15,281 nucleotides of DNA. Source: JBDIAR01 sp039812545 (GTDB lineage Bacteria > Actinomycetota > Actinomycetes > Actinomycetales > Dermatophilaceae). The notes under the pieces were generated by a model that saw nothing but the letters and a program-made list of their open reading frames with translations, was not told the origin of the DNA and did no database searches. Of this stretch, positions 1-6,593 are shown piece by piece. Location of the stretch: assembly GCA_039812545.1 (NCBI GenBank), contig JBDIAR010000081.1, positions 1-15,281 of the forward strand, given 5' to 3'. Within the stretch, counting starts at the first letter, position 1. The number at the start of each line of letters is the position of its first letter. A program made the translations under genes and the position numbers.

Positions 1-404
1 ACGCCGTACTCGAACGTCAGCTGTCGGGCCATCGCCTCGATGCGTTGGGTCAGGCTCGCGTCGAAGCCCTCACCGAATGGATAGAACGGCTCGCCCTCGC
101 GGGCCATGAGCGGGTGACCGTCGCGGTATCCCGTGACGACCTCGCACACGACCTCGAGCTTGAGTCGCACCTCCGCCTTGATCTCGGGCGAGAGGCTGTT
201 CCACCACGGCTGGATCGAGAGGTGGATAGCGTCGAGGCCGTCCTCGCCGATACCGGTCACAGCAAGTTTGTCGGCGCGGACGAAGTGGTTCTCGCCCAAT
301 GCGTCCTTGACGGTCACGCCATGCCGGCCGATCTCGACGACGACGGCGGGTCCGAACGACATCAGCACCCGCGCGCCCTCGAACAGCTCAACGGCCTTAC
401 TCAC
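1..404 (-). CDS. tnsB: TnsB-like (Mu/TniA-type) DDE transposase, N-terminal part, cut by window edge
   Basis: This frame opens at GTG (404-402) and stays open for about 134 codons to the window edge. The GTG overlaps the TGA of the preceding tnsA as GTGA, so translation is probably coupled; I see no separate Shine-Dalgarno. The visible N-terminus has a small beta-rich segment (LFEGARVLMSFGPAVVVEIG), then a helical part with W-x(2)-L-x-PE, then VVTGYRDGHPLMAREGEP and a SLTQRIEAMARQL helix. This resembles the DNA-binding N-terminus of actinobacterial Mu transposase C-terminal-domain proteins that accompany TnsA. In Tn7-like systems TnsB binds the ends and joins 3' ends to target DNA. The catalytic DDE core lies outside the window, so the call rests on the N-terminus and on position after tnsA. 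Confidence 0.7.
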   Translation of the reverse strand, partial: MSKAVELFEGARVLMSFGPAVVVEIGRHGVTVKDALGENHFVRADKLAVTGIGEDGLDAIHLSIQPWWNSLSPEIKAEVRLKLEVVCEVVTGYRDGHPLMAREGEPFYPFGEGFDASLTQRIEAMARQLTFEYG

Positions 405-1210
405 AACGACACCGCCGCCACGTCGTGGATGACAATTCGGGTCTTGCGCTTCAGGGGACGGTCGAGATCGCATTCGATCTGTCCGCTCCAGATGCCGTGC
501 CACATAGCCGAGATCACATGCCCGCCGCCGGCGTCCAGCCCCAGGACGTCGCCGATCGTCCCGTCGCCTTCGAGGTACTCGCGGATCAGCCGTAGCGACC
601 CGGCATACCAGGGCATCGGTCGTCGATAGGCATGAATCCACATGAGGTTGACGCGCCGCACGCGTGACCAGCCCGAGAAAACCTCGTGCGCCCAACCGAC
701 CTCGGCACATGCCTCCTTCGTGAGCTGGACCTTGAGCGTGAAGTCGTCATCCTGACGGCCGGCAGGTCGGGCATCCCACAGCCGGATCGTCCCGTCGTTA
801 TGACGGACCAAGAGGTCGGGCGTGTGCTCGAGCCGACGCCCGCGCCGCTTCGCCGAGAGTCGCAGCAAGCACGGCTGAGCGACCAGCCAGTCCACGTCAG
901 GGCGGCGGTCGAGACCTCGGACCAGGTCGTGCTCAAGCCCCGACTCCAGGCGCAAATGAGTCCTCGTCGTCGCGCAGAAGGCGTAGACCGGGATGTGCCC
1001 CGACCGTGCCTTCACCCTCGGAGTCCTCGTCCTCCGTAACTGGGTGACATCGGGCCGCTCCGCCCAGGGCCACACCGCGAGATCGGCACCGACGTCGAAG
1101 AGCCACTCGACTCCAAGATCCGGAGCCAGCACCACAGGGGCTGGCCGCTTGCGGGCATGCGAAATAGACTCGTCCACGCGACGGCACCTTCGTTTCTGTC
1201 CAAGATTCAT
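401..1210 (-). CDS. tnsA: TnsA-like heteromeric transposase endonuclease subunit
   Basis: TnsA is the restriction-like endonuclease that nicks the 5' ends of Tn7-family transposons while TnsB acts at the 3' ends. Counting from the ATG at 1210, the protein is 269 residues. It carries the family pattern: a LESGLEHD acidic helix near 88-95, a LVAQP segment at 109-113, HTPDLLV at 129-135 holding the conserved Asp, and LWDARP at 144-149 where the active-site lysine strand falls. That lysine position is Arg148 here. The C-terminal half (about 150-269) is helical with several Trp residues and fits the TnsB-contacting region. An in-frame GTG at 1258 would add 16 residues of low information (AHQFAPGTPSATVP). 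Neither start has a good ribosome site, and I prefer ATG. The gene is divergent from the cargo operon and overlaps tnsB by four bases. Confidence 0.8.
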   Translation of the reverse strand: MNLGQKRRCRRVDESISHARKRPAPVVLAPDLGVEWLFDVGADLAVWPWAERPDVTQLRRTRTPRVKARSGHIPVYAFCATTRTHLRLESGLEHDLVRGLDRRPDVDWLVAQPCLLRLSAKRRGRRLEHTPDLLVRHNDGTIRLWDARPAGRQDDDFTLKVQLTKEACAEVGWAHEVFSGWSRVRRVNLMWIHAYRRPMPWYAGSLRLIREYLEGDGTIGDVLGLDAGGGHVISAMWHGIWSGQIECDLDRPLKRKTRIVIHDVAAVSL

Positions 1211-1297
1211 CGGGACCGTCGCCGAGGGCGTGCCAGGTGCGAACTGGTGCGCCCTCACTTGCGCGTGAGCGCCGCCCTCGTCTACGGCTCCGCCATC

Positions 1298-1326
1298 AAC
1301 GTACTCGCCACACCGACCGTGAGCAA
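1298..1326 (-). promoter_or_regulatory. Possible promoter for tnsAB
   Basis: On the minus strand TTGCTC (1326-1321) and TACGTT (1303-1298) are separated by exactly 17 bases, a plausible SigA-type -35/-10 pair with the TANNNT form common in actinobacteria. Transcription would begin near 1290, upstream of both possible tnsA starts. It is a weak match in GC-rich DNA, so this is only a candidate. Confidence 0.3.
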
Positions 1327-1485
1327 GACTTTGCGCAGGGTTTCGACAGACTCTATGGGGTCAGGCGTGTCCTGCTCAGAACGGGGGTCTTGCTGCGACC
1401 CGTCAACCAAGCCCCCTGACCAGGAACCTTGGACACACCTGAGAGGTGCCTTCAGCGCACGTCTTTGCAGGTCAGCCCTACAGAC

Positions 1486-1528
1486 CTTATCTATGCACGC
1501 CACTCTTGGATACCCTTGCATAGATAAG
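1486..1528. promoter_or_regulatory. Perfect 12-bp inverted repeat, likely operator of the cargo operon
   Basis: CTTATCTATGCA (1486-1497) and its exact reverse complement TGCATAGATAAG (1517-1528) are separated by 19 bases, so equivalent positions lie 31 bp apart, about three helical turns on one face. The arms are strikingly AT-rich for this DNA. The site lies just before the ribosome site of the zinc-finger gene. A TTGCAG box at 1465-1470 sits 16 bases before TTATCT in the left arm, so a bound regulator would cover a possible -10. It could instead form an RNA hairpin in the 5' leader. The 335-base stretch from 1211 to 1545 holds no convincing gene. Confidence 0.5.
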
Positions 1529-1533
1529 ACATG

Positions 1534-1539
1534 AGGAGG
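1534..1539 (+). promoter_or_regulatory. Shine-Dalgarno AGGAGG that selects a TTG start
   Basis: A perfect AGGAGG is followed by six bases (CTACAG) and then TTG at 1546. The in-frame ATG at 1531 lies immediately upstream of the AGGAGG and has no ribosome site of its own, so TTG is the better start for the next gene. Confidence 0.6.
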
Positions 1540-1545
1540 CTACAG

Positions 1546-1971
1546 TTGGCACTGCAAGCAAGCCATGCGTCTGACCAGCGCAACCCGAACAAGGCAGTTG
1601 CCGTGCCGTTGACCCTCCAGTCGGCCCTCGCCAAGGAGCCAGAAGCACCCCTCGAGCGCATCCTTGAGATCGCTGAGGGGCTGTCTGATCTGCCCAAGGG
1701 CACCTACCCCTGCCTGAACCCCCGGTGCCAAAAGCCCTGCGCCTACCCAGCCAAGGGGTCGAAGGGGCACCGCCCGCAGCGATTCTGCTCACGAGAGTGC
1801 CGACTCAAGTTCGAACGCGCACGCGCGCGCTTGGTTTGGGAGGTCGACCGCCTCAAGGAACTAGAGGATGGACCTCTCACGACTCGACAGAAGGTCACCC
1901 TCAACCGGGAGATCAGTCGTCGCCAGTGGGCTCTCGACCGCTATCCGGCCCTGGGAGCGGCCGGTGAGTGA
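1546..1971 (+). CDS. Small cysteine-rich putative zinc-finger protein, cargo operon gene 1
   Basis: I do not recognise this gene by name. From the TTG start it is 141 residues (146 from the ATG at 1531). The N-terminal half is helical and acidic/basic mixed (RILEIAEGLSDLPKGTY). A cysteine cluster follows: C56-x4-C61-x3-C65, then H75, then FCSRECR with C81-x3-C85. This could coordinate one or two zinc ions, and the FCSxxCR-x-FERAR tail recalls small treble-clef or CGNR-like fingers. The C-terminus is a basic, probably coiled helix (ARARLVWEVDRLKELEDG). It could bind DNA or act as an adaptor. It lies 78 bases upstream of the STAND gene in the same direction, so a regulator of, or partner for, that system is a reasonable inference. 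No homology search was possible. Confidence 0.7.
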   Translation: MALQASHASDQRNPNKAVAVPLTLQSALAKEPEAPLERILEIAEGLSDLPKGTYPCLNPRCQKPCAYPAKGSKGHRPQRFCSRECRLKFERARARLVWEVDRLKELEDGPLTTRQKVTLNREISRRQWALDRYPALGAAGE

Positions 1972-2053
1972 TCCTGCCCAGGGAGTCGGCGATCGTCGCG
2001 GCTCTCTACTCCACGGGCACGCCGTCTGTGACAGGACGGGCATCGCCAGATGA
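1964..2053 (+). CDS. Possible 29-residue coupling ORF between the two cargo genes
   Basis: A GTG at 1964 lies six bases after GGGAG (1953-1957) and overlaps the zinc-finger gene's stop region (GTGAGTGA). The frame encodes 29 residues, including one Cys and several Arg, and ends at TGA 2051-2053, which overlaps the ATG of the STAND gene as ATGA. Overlaps at both ends plus a Shine-Dalgarno suggest translational coupling from the zinc-finger gene to the NTPase gene. It may equally be chance, since the peptide resembles nothing I know and the downstream gene has its own weak AGGACGG (2033-2039). Confidence 0.25.
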   Translation: MSDPAQGVGDRRGSLLHGHAVCDRTGIAR

Positions 2054-5000
2054 CATCCATGCCTGGTGGGGCTTCTGACAAGGCCGGCAACGCCTACGAG
2101 GAGTTGTGGACGGCGCTGCGCATAGCCGACCTACTTCGCGGGGAAGCCTCCAGCATCCAGCTTGAACCAGTAGGCGCCGACGGCCTCGGCATCGAGTTCC
2201 AGGTTCAGCTTCCTGACGGCATCTGGGGGGAGCAGACCAAACACAGCTCAAGCAGCTGGACCATCAACCGGCTGAAGGACGAAGGGGCGCTAGCGGCGGC
2301 CAAGCACCACGTCGACGGCGGTCGAGGATATCGACTCGTCACCTCGAGCGCGGCCGAAGCCCTTGGGAAACTCGCTGACCGAGCTCGCATTGCTAGCTCG
2401 GTGGATCAGTTCGAATCCATCCTCCCCGACAAGTTGAGACCACCTCTCAACGACCTGGTCAAGCATTGGGGGGATCCCAGAGAGGTGGCCTGGCGTCGCC
2501 TGCGGAAGATCGCCGTCGAGCACCACCCACTCACGTCCTTGCGTCGGATCGTGAACCTGGCCTTCGAGATCCTCTACAGCGGGGAACCAGACCTCGTCGT
2601 CGCTGCCGTCTCGGCGTTCTGCACGGCACACATGCACGAGACCCTCCGGGCCCCGCAAGTTGCCACTTACCTTGATCACCTTGGCTTCGCTCCCCGCCTT
2701 CTTGCCGGCGACAAGAACACACAGCGCCTTCTCCATCGGACCGTCGCACGTCAAGAACGCCGTGTGCATGACTCGGCGCCCCAACTCGGCTTGGTCCCAC
2801 GCCCAGACGTTCAAGCGATCGTTCAGGATTTGCTCGACGCGGACTGCCCCCAGTTGCTGTTGATCGACGCACCTGCGGGCTACGGCAAGACGGCCGTCGC
2901 CACAGCCGTAGCCACCACCATGGAGAGCCTGGGCTGGTGCGTAGCCGTTGTGCGCCTGGACAACGCCTTGGCGATCCCGACATCAAGACACCTCGGCGAA
3001 CACATGGGCTTGGAGGAGTCGCCCGCCATTACATTGATGGGGGCGAGCGAGGGGGCCGCAGGGCTGTTGGTCATTGATCAGCTTGACGCCATCAGCCTCT
3101 TTAGCGGGAGGATGCCTGACAACTTCGACGCCATAGCCGAGGTCATCGACGAGCTCCGACAGCGTCACAACGTCAGGGTCTTGCTGGTCAGCCGCACAAC
3201 CGATGTCGAGAACGACCCGCGGATGCGAGCTCTCGTGCGCGCGGAGGGTGCTACGCGCCGACACACCCTTGGACGCCTCCACGCTGGCCAACTGCACGAC
3301 TATCTGACGTCTCATGGCGTGGAGACCGCGGGTCCCGAGACGGAGGAACTGCTCAGGACCCCACTGCACCTAGCGGCGTATCTCCTGCTATCGGAGGGCT
3401 CGCGCGCGTCGAACTACCGAACGCTGCAAGACCTCTACGACCGACTGACGACGGATATTCGGCGCCGCGTGGAGCAACGTGCGGGCGCGCTTGACTGGCG
3501 AGGCATCACGACGCTCATGGTCGAGACCATGAGCGGCGACGAGACGCTAACGGTGGCTTCAGCACGATTGGATCGTTTTCCCGCCACCCAGCTTGCGGCT
3601 TTGGAGTCCGAGGGCTTGCTCGTGTCGGACTCGGGAGGCTACGCCTTTTTCCATGAGTCGTACTTCGATTACCTCTTTGCCCGCGCCTTCATTGACGGCG
3701 GTGGGGACCTCCTGACCTTCCTCGCGGAGTCGGGTCAGGCGCTGTTCCGCCGCGCCCAAACGCGTCAGGTCCTTGAGCACCTCGCTGCCACCGATCGGCC
3801 ACGGTTCCGGGGGGTGGCGAAGCAGCTCCTCGAGTCAACGACGATCAGGTCTCACCTGAAGCACGTCGTGGTCGGCGTACTCAGGGCAATCGAGCCTCAA
3901 CCCGAGGACTGGGAAGCGGTGGAGGAGATCGCTTGGTCCGACGTCCCGGTCGGCCCTCATGTGATCGCCCTACTGAGCCACCCCGGCTGGTTCGAGGCAG
4001 CCGACGAGCTCCATCGTTGGGAAGCCTGGCTAAACGACCCCGCACGTCTTGACGCTGCGATGAATCAACTGGTACCCGCGGCCCGGCATCACGGAGACCG
4101 CATCGCAGATCTGGTTCGCCCTCATATTGGGGAGAGCGAGCAGTGGCGCCTCTGGCTGCGAGCTCTTGTTTCCTGGTCTCTGACCCCGGAGCTGGTACCA
4201 CTGGCCGTCGAGCTGATCGAGGGCGGCCATATCGATGACGCTCGGGGGCCTATCGCGGTCAACAGCGACTTCTGGTCGATTGTCCACACACTGCTGACGA
4301 AGGACCCGGTCGGCGCTACGCGCGTAACCGGATCCTTCCTGCGCCGAGGACTTGAGGTCGCGCAGGCTGAGGGGTCAGGCGATCCCTTCGAGTCAGGGCA
4401 TCTGTCGACGCACTCGACGGACGAGAGCATCTTCATCAAGATGGCCAAGAGCGCGCCACGGGAATTCCTTCAGGAGGTTCTGCCCTTCGTTGTCGCGGTC
4501 GCCACGGTGGGCCAGCACGACTTGAATGGGCACCTGCCCGTTGGACGCCGCTGGGGATACAGGTGGCGCAGCACCCACTACTCAGTGGACGACGCACTGT
4601 TTGAGGCGACCGAGGTTGCGCTGACGAGCTTGGCGGCGACCGAACCGGACGTCGTCAAGGTTCACATCGAGCCGCTACGTGGATGTGAGAGCGAGCAGCT
4701 TCGCTTCCTTGCGTGTCGAGCTCTGACGGCTCTGGACGACGCTGACGACGCGATCAGGTGGCTGACGGGAGATCCAAGGAATCTCGTGCTCGGCTGGGCC
4801 GACAACCCTCGCTGGGCCTCACGCGAGCTGATCGAGAAGCACTCCCTCGCCTGCTCCGCGCACCTCTTCGCTCCCCTTGAAGTCGCGATACTGACCCACG
4901 AGTCCGCGTTCGAGAACCGCCCAAAGGGGCACGGGCAGTACGTTCTTCTATCGGGCCTGAACCCTGACAGGATGTCGGAGCAAGGCCGGCGACGGCTTGC

Positions 5001-6435
5001 TGAACTGGACCGCAAATTCGACACAGCCCCGTCGGCGCCCAGACCGATCGAGGCCGCGATAGTGGGTTCACCAATACCTATAGCGGCTACAGCGAAGATG
5101 CCCGATGCAAACTGGCTCGCCGCCCTCAGGAAGCATGCATCGGAAGAAACTCGCTGGTCCGCTGACGAACCGGTTGGGGGCGCGCGCGAACTGGCTCAGC
5201 TGCTGGAGCAGCGGGCCAAGGAGGAGCCTGGCCGCTTCGCCCGGTTGGCATTGCAGTTCGATAGCTCGATCCCCGCCACGGCCGGGGCCCACGTGCTCCG
5301 TGGCGCCCATGCCAACATCGAGCCGGCTCTCCTGACCGCCGTTTGCGAACACTTGGCCGACCTGTACGGCGAGGCTGTCGGCCGCGACATCTGCAGCGCG
5401 GTAGAGGCGGCAAACGAGCGAACGGCGGAGATGGTTGCTCTCATCGAGCGCTACTCGACCTCAAGCGATCCCACTCAGGAACTGGCGCGTACCCCGGCGT
5501 CAAGCGGCGGCGACTACTACGGGGGCGACCTCTTCATGGCGGGCCTCAACTGCACGCGGGGCGGCGCGGCTCTGGCTGCCGCCTCCACGCTGTTCGGCAA
5601 TCCGCCATTCCTCAACGAACTGCGTCCGGTCATCAAGAGATTGTCTTGCGACCCAATCATGGCTGTCCGAACCTGCGCCGCCAACGGCGTCATCGCACTG
5701 CTGAATCACGACACCGCGCACGCGCTCGTGCTAGCTGAGGCCCTGTTCGACGGTCCGATCGACATCCTCGACGCCCGCACTACCGAGCAACTGCTGATGC
5801 ACTGTATCGTCCGCTCGCCGCTGAGGTTCGCGGCGCAACTTGATCGTGCACTGAACGGCCCCGACTCGGTTGCTCGGCGCGGGGGCCACATCTGGGCCGT
5901 GGCCCAACAGAGAGGTGCCCTCCCCCCAGGGGCACCCAACTCGGTTGACGCCCTGCCGCCGGTGGCACGGGTTGGCGCTGCTCAGGTCCTTGCTGAGAAC
6001 GCTTTCGAGGGAGCACAGACCCTGGGCCGGCTCTTTCAGGATCCCGATGCGCGCGTCCGAGCGGCGGCTGCCCTCGGCATGCGCAACCTCAACGCGGTGG
6101 CCGCGGACACGGTAGACGGCCTCATCGAAGCTTTCGTGCGGAGCGCGTCTTTCCCCGAGCACATGGACCACCTCTTCGATGCCTTGGGTGACCTAGGGAC
6201 AAGGCTCCCTAAGTCGACCCTTGACGCCTGTCAGCGCGCCGTCGAACTCAGCGGCACCGGACTCGGCGACATCAGGACTGCCCGTGCAGGGCTGGGGCAA
6301 GACATTGTGACCATCGTCCTTCGCCTGTACCGGCAAGGTGACAACGCCACGCGGTCTGCCTGCCTGGATGTCGTCGACCGCCTGATGGATGCCGGGGCGC
6401 ATGGGGTTGCAGACGCTCTGGCAGACGAGCGATAG
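2050..6435 (+). CDS. STAND/NACHT-type NTPase with N-terminal PD-(D/E)XK-like nuclease domain; candidate anti-phage defence protein
   Basis: This 1461-residue protein has the layout of bacterial Avs/bNACHT immune sensors. Residues 10-115 look like a Cap4/dsDNA-nuclease-type effector: GNAYEELW (acidic E17), then D44 and E49, then GEQTKH with K64, which fits a PD-(D/E)XK core. The NTPase has Walker A as DAPAGYGKT (K280, T281), Walker B as LLVIDQLDA (D343, D346), and a VRVLLVSRT strand near 374-383. RTPLHLAAYLLL and the FFHESYFDYLFARAF motif follow, the latter matching the NACHT winged-helix region. About 900 C-terminal residues are helical with HEAT-like units, for example DPIMAVRTCAANGVIAL and DPDARVRAAAALGM. 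In known systems such a C-terminus senses phage proteins, ATP drives oligomerisation, and the nuclease cuts DNA. An in-frame TGA at 2029-2031 limits the start to ATG 2050 or 2059. The defence role is inferred from architecture and mobile context. Confidence 0.8.
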   Translation: MTSMPGGASDKAGNAYEELWTALRIADLLRGEASSIQLEPVGADGLGIEFQVQLPDGIWGEQTKHSSSSWTINRLKDEGALAAAKHHVDGGRGYRLVTSSAAEALGKLADRARIASSVDQFESILPDKLRPPLNDLVKHWGDPREVAWRRLRKIAVEHHPLTSLRRIVNLAFEILYSGEPDLVVAAVSAFCTAHMHETLRAPQVATYLDHLGFAPRLLAGDKNTQRLLHRTVARQERRVHDSAPQLGLVPRPDVQAIVQDLLDADCPQLLLIDAPAGYGKTAVATAVATTMESLGWCVAVVRLDNALAIPTSRHLGEHMGLEESPAITLMGASEGAAGLLVIDQLDAISLFSGRMPDNFDAIAEVIDELRQRHNVRVLLVSRTTDVENDPRMRALVRAEGATRRHTLGRLHAGQLHDYLTSHGVETAGPETEELLRTPLHLAAYLLLSEGSRASNYRTLQDLYDRLTTDIRRRVEQRAGALDWRGITTLMVETMSGDETLTVASARLDRFPATQLAALESEGLLVSDSGGYAFFHESYFDYLFARAFIDGGGDLLTFLAESGQALFRRAQTRQVLEHLAATDRPRFRGVAKQLLESTTIRSHLKHVVVGVLRAIEPQPEDWEAVEEIAWSDVPVGPHVIALLSHPGWFEAADELHRWEAWLNDPARLDAAMNQLVPAARHHGDRIADLVRPHIGESEQWRLWLRALVSWSLTPELVPLAVELIEGGHIDDARGPIAVNSDFWSIVHTLLTKDPVGATRVTGSFLRRGLEVAQAEGSGDPFESGHLSTHSTDESIFIKMAKSAPREFLQEVLPFVVAVATVGQHDLNGHLPVGRRWGYRWRSTHYSVDDALFEATEVALTSLAATEPDVVKVHIEPLRGCESEQLRFLACRALTALDDADDAIRWLTGDPRNLVLGWADNPRWASRELIEKHSLACSAHLFAPLEVAILTHESAFENRPKGHGQYVLLSGLNPDRMSEQGRRRLAELDRKFDTAPSAPRPIEAAIVGSPIPIAATAKMPDANWLAALRKHASEETRWSADEPVGGARELAQLLEQRAKEEPGRFARLALQFDSSIPATAGAHVLRGAHANIEPALLTAVCEHLADLYGEAVGRDICSAVEAANERTAEMVALIERYSTSSDPTQELARTPASSGGDYYGGDLFMAGLNCTRGGAALAAASTLFGNPPFLNELRPVIKRLSCDPIMAVRTCAANGVIALLNHDTAHALVLAEALFDGPIDILDARTTEQLLMHCIVRSPLRFAAQLDRALNGPDSVARRGGHIWAVAQQRGALPPGAPNSVDALPPVARVGAAQVLAENAFEGAQTLGRLFQDPDARVRAAAALGMRNLNAVAADTVDGLIEAFVRSASFPEHMDHLFDALGDLGTRLPKSTLDACQRAVELSGTGLGDIRTARAGLGQDIVTIVLRLYRQGDNATRSACLDVVDRLMDAGAHGVADALADER

Positions 6436-6487
6436 TCAGCAGCCCTGCAACCATAAGGAACGCGCGCGACACGCCCGAGATGCATAA

Positions 6488-6521
6488 CGTCGGCTAATTC
6501 TTAGAATCGGCCGGCGTTCTT
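6488..6521 (+). terminator. Terminator hairpin after the STAND gene
   Basis: A 14-base arm (6488-6501) faces 6503-6516. Eleven positions are Watson-Crick pairs, two are G-U and one is an A-C mismatch. TTCTT follows. It lies 52 bases past the STAND stop. The same hairpin could stop dnaB transcripts coming from the other side, but the run of T on that strand is poor. Confidence 0.5.
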
Positions 6522-6534
6522 ACAAGATTGAGTG

Positions 6535-6588
6535 CATCTCGACAGAAACATAGGTGGCGGTTTATGAAAAGTAGGACCCATCTCGACA
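6535..6588 (-). repeat. Candidate transposon right end with two TnsB-type repeats
   Basis: CATCTCGACA occurs at 6535-6544 and 6579-6588, 44 bp apart. Read inward from the junction this is TGTCGAGATG twice, with the terminal TGT expected of Tn7-family ends. An inverted partial copy, CGAGATGCA, lies at 6476-6484. The outermost base is 6588. The next five bases, ATTCA (6589-6593), would be the target-site duplication, and the dnaB stop TGA occupies 6596-6594. Confidence 0.55.
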
Positions 6589-6593
6589 ATTCA

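Larger units (their letters stand above)
1..6588. mobile_element. Tn7-like transposon, right-hand portion (left end outside window)
   Basis: A tnsA/tnsB pair at the left, an accessory operon, and a TGT...ACA-type candidate end at 6588 define this block. The arrangement parallels Tn7: the end abuts the 3' end of a conserved host gene, here dnaB, and tnsA is transcribed away from that end. In this element the cargo lies between the end and tnsA. By eye the block is less GC-rich than the DNA to its right, and it has only one GGCATAC heptamer against 17 in the neighbouring 8.7 kb. The tnsC and tniQ/tnsD genes expected of the family would lie left of position 1 and are not seen. The right boundary is inferred from repeats and gene position, not from comparison with an empty site. 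Confidence 0.65.

Noticed and set aside
45..629. 194-codon + strand frame over the tnsA/tnsB junction
   Set aside because: Antisense to two well-supported genes, and its translation shows no domain.
1341..1350. TTTCGACAGA as another copy of the end repeat (compare CTCGACAGA at 6538-6546)
   Set aside because: Only eight bases match and the CATC part is missing, so it is probably chance.
1486..1528. The 12-bp inverted repeat as a transposon end
   Set aside because: It lacks the TGT/ACA termini and matches neither copy of TGTCGAGATG. The better end is at 6588.
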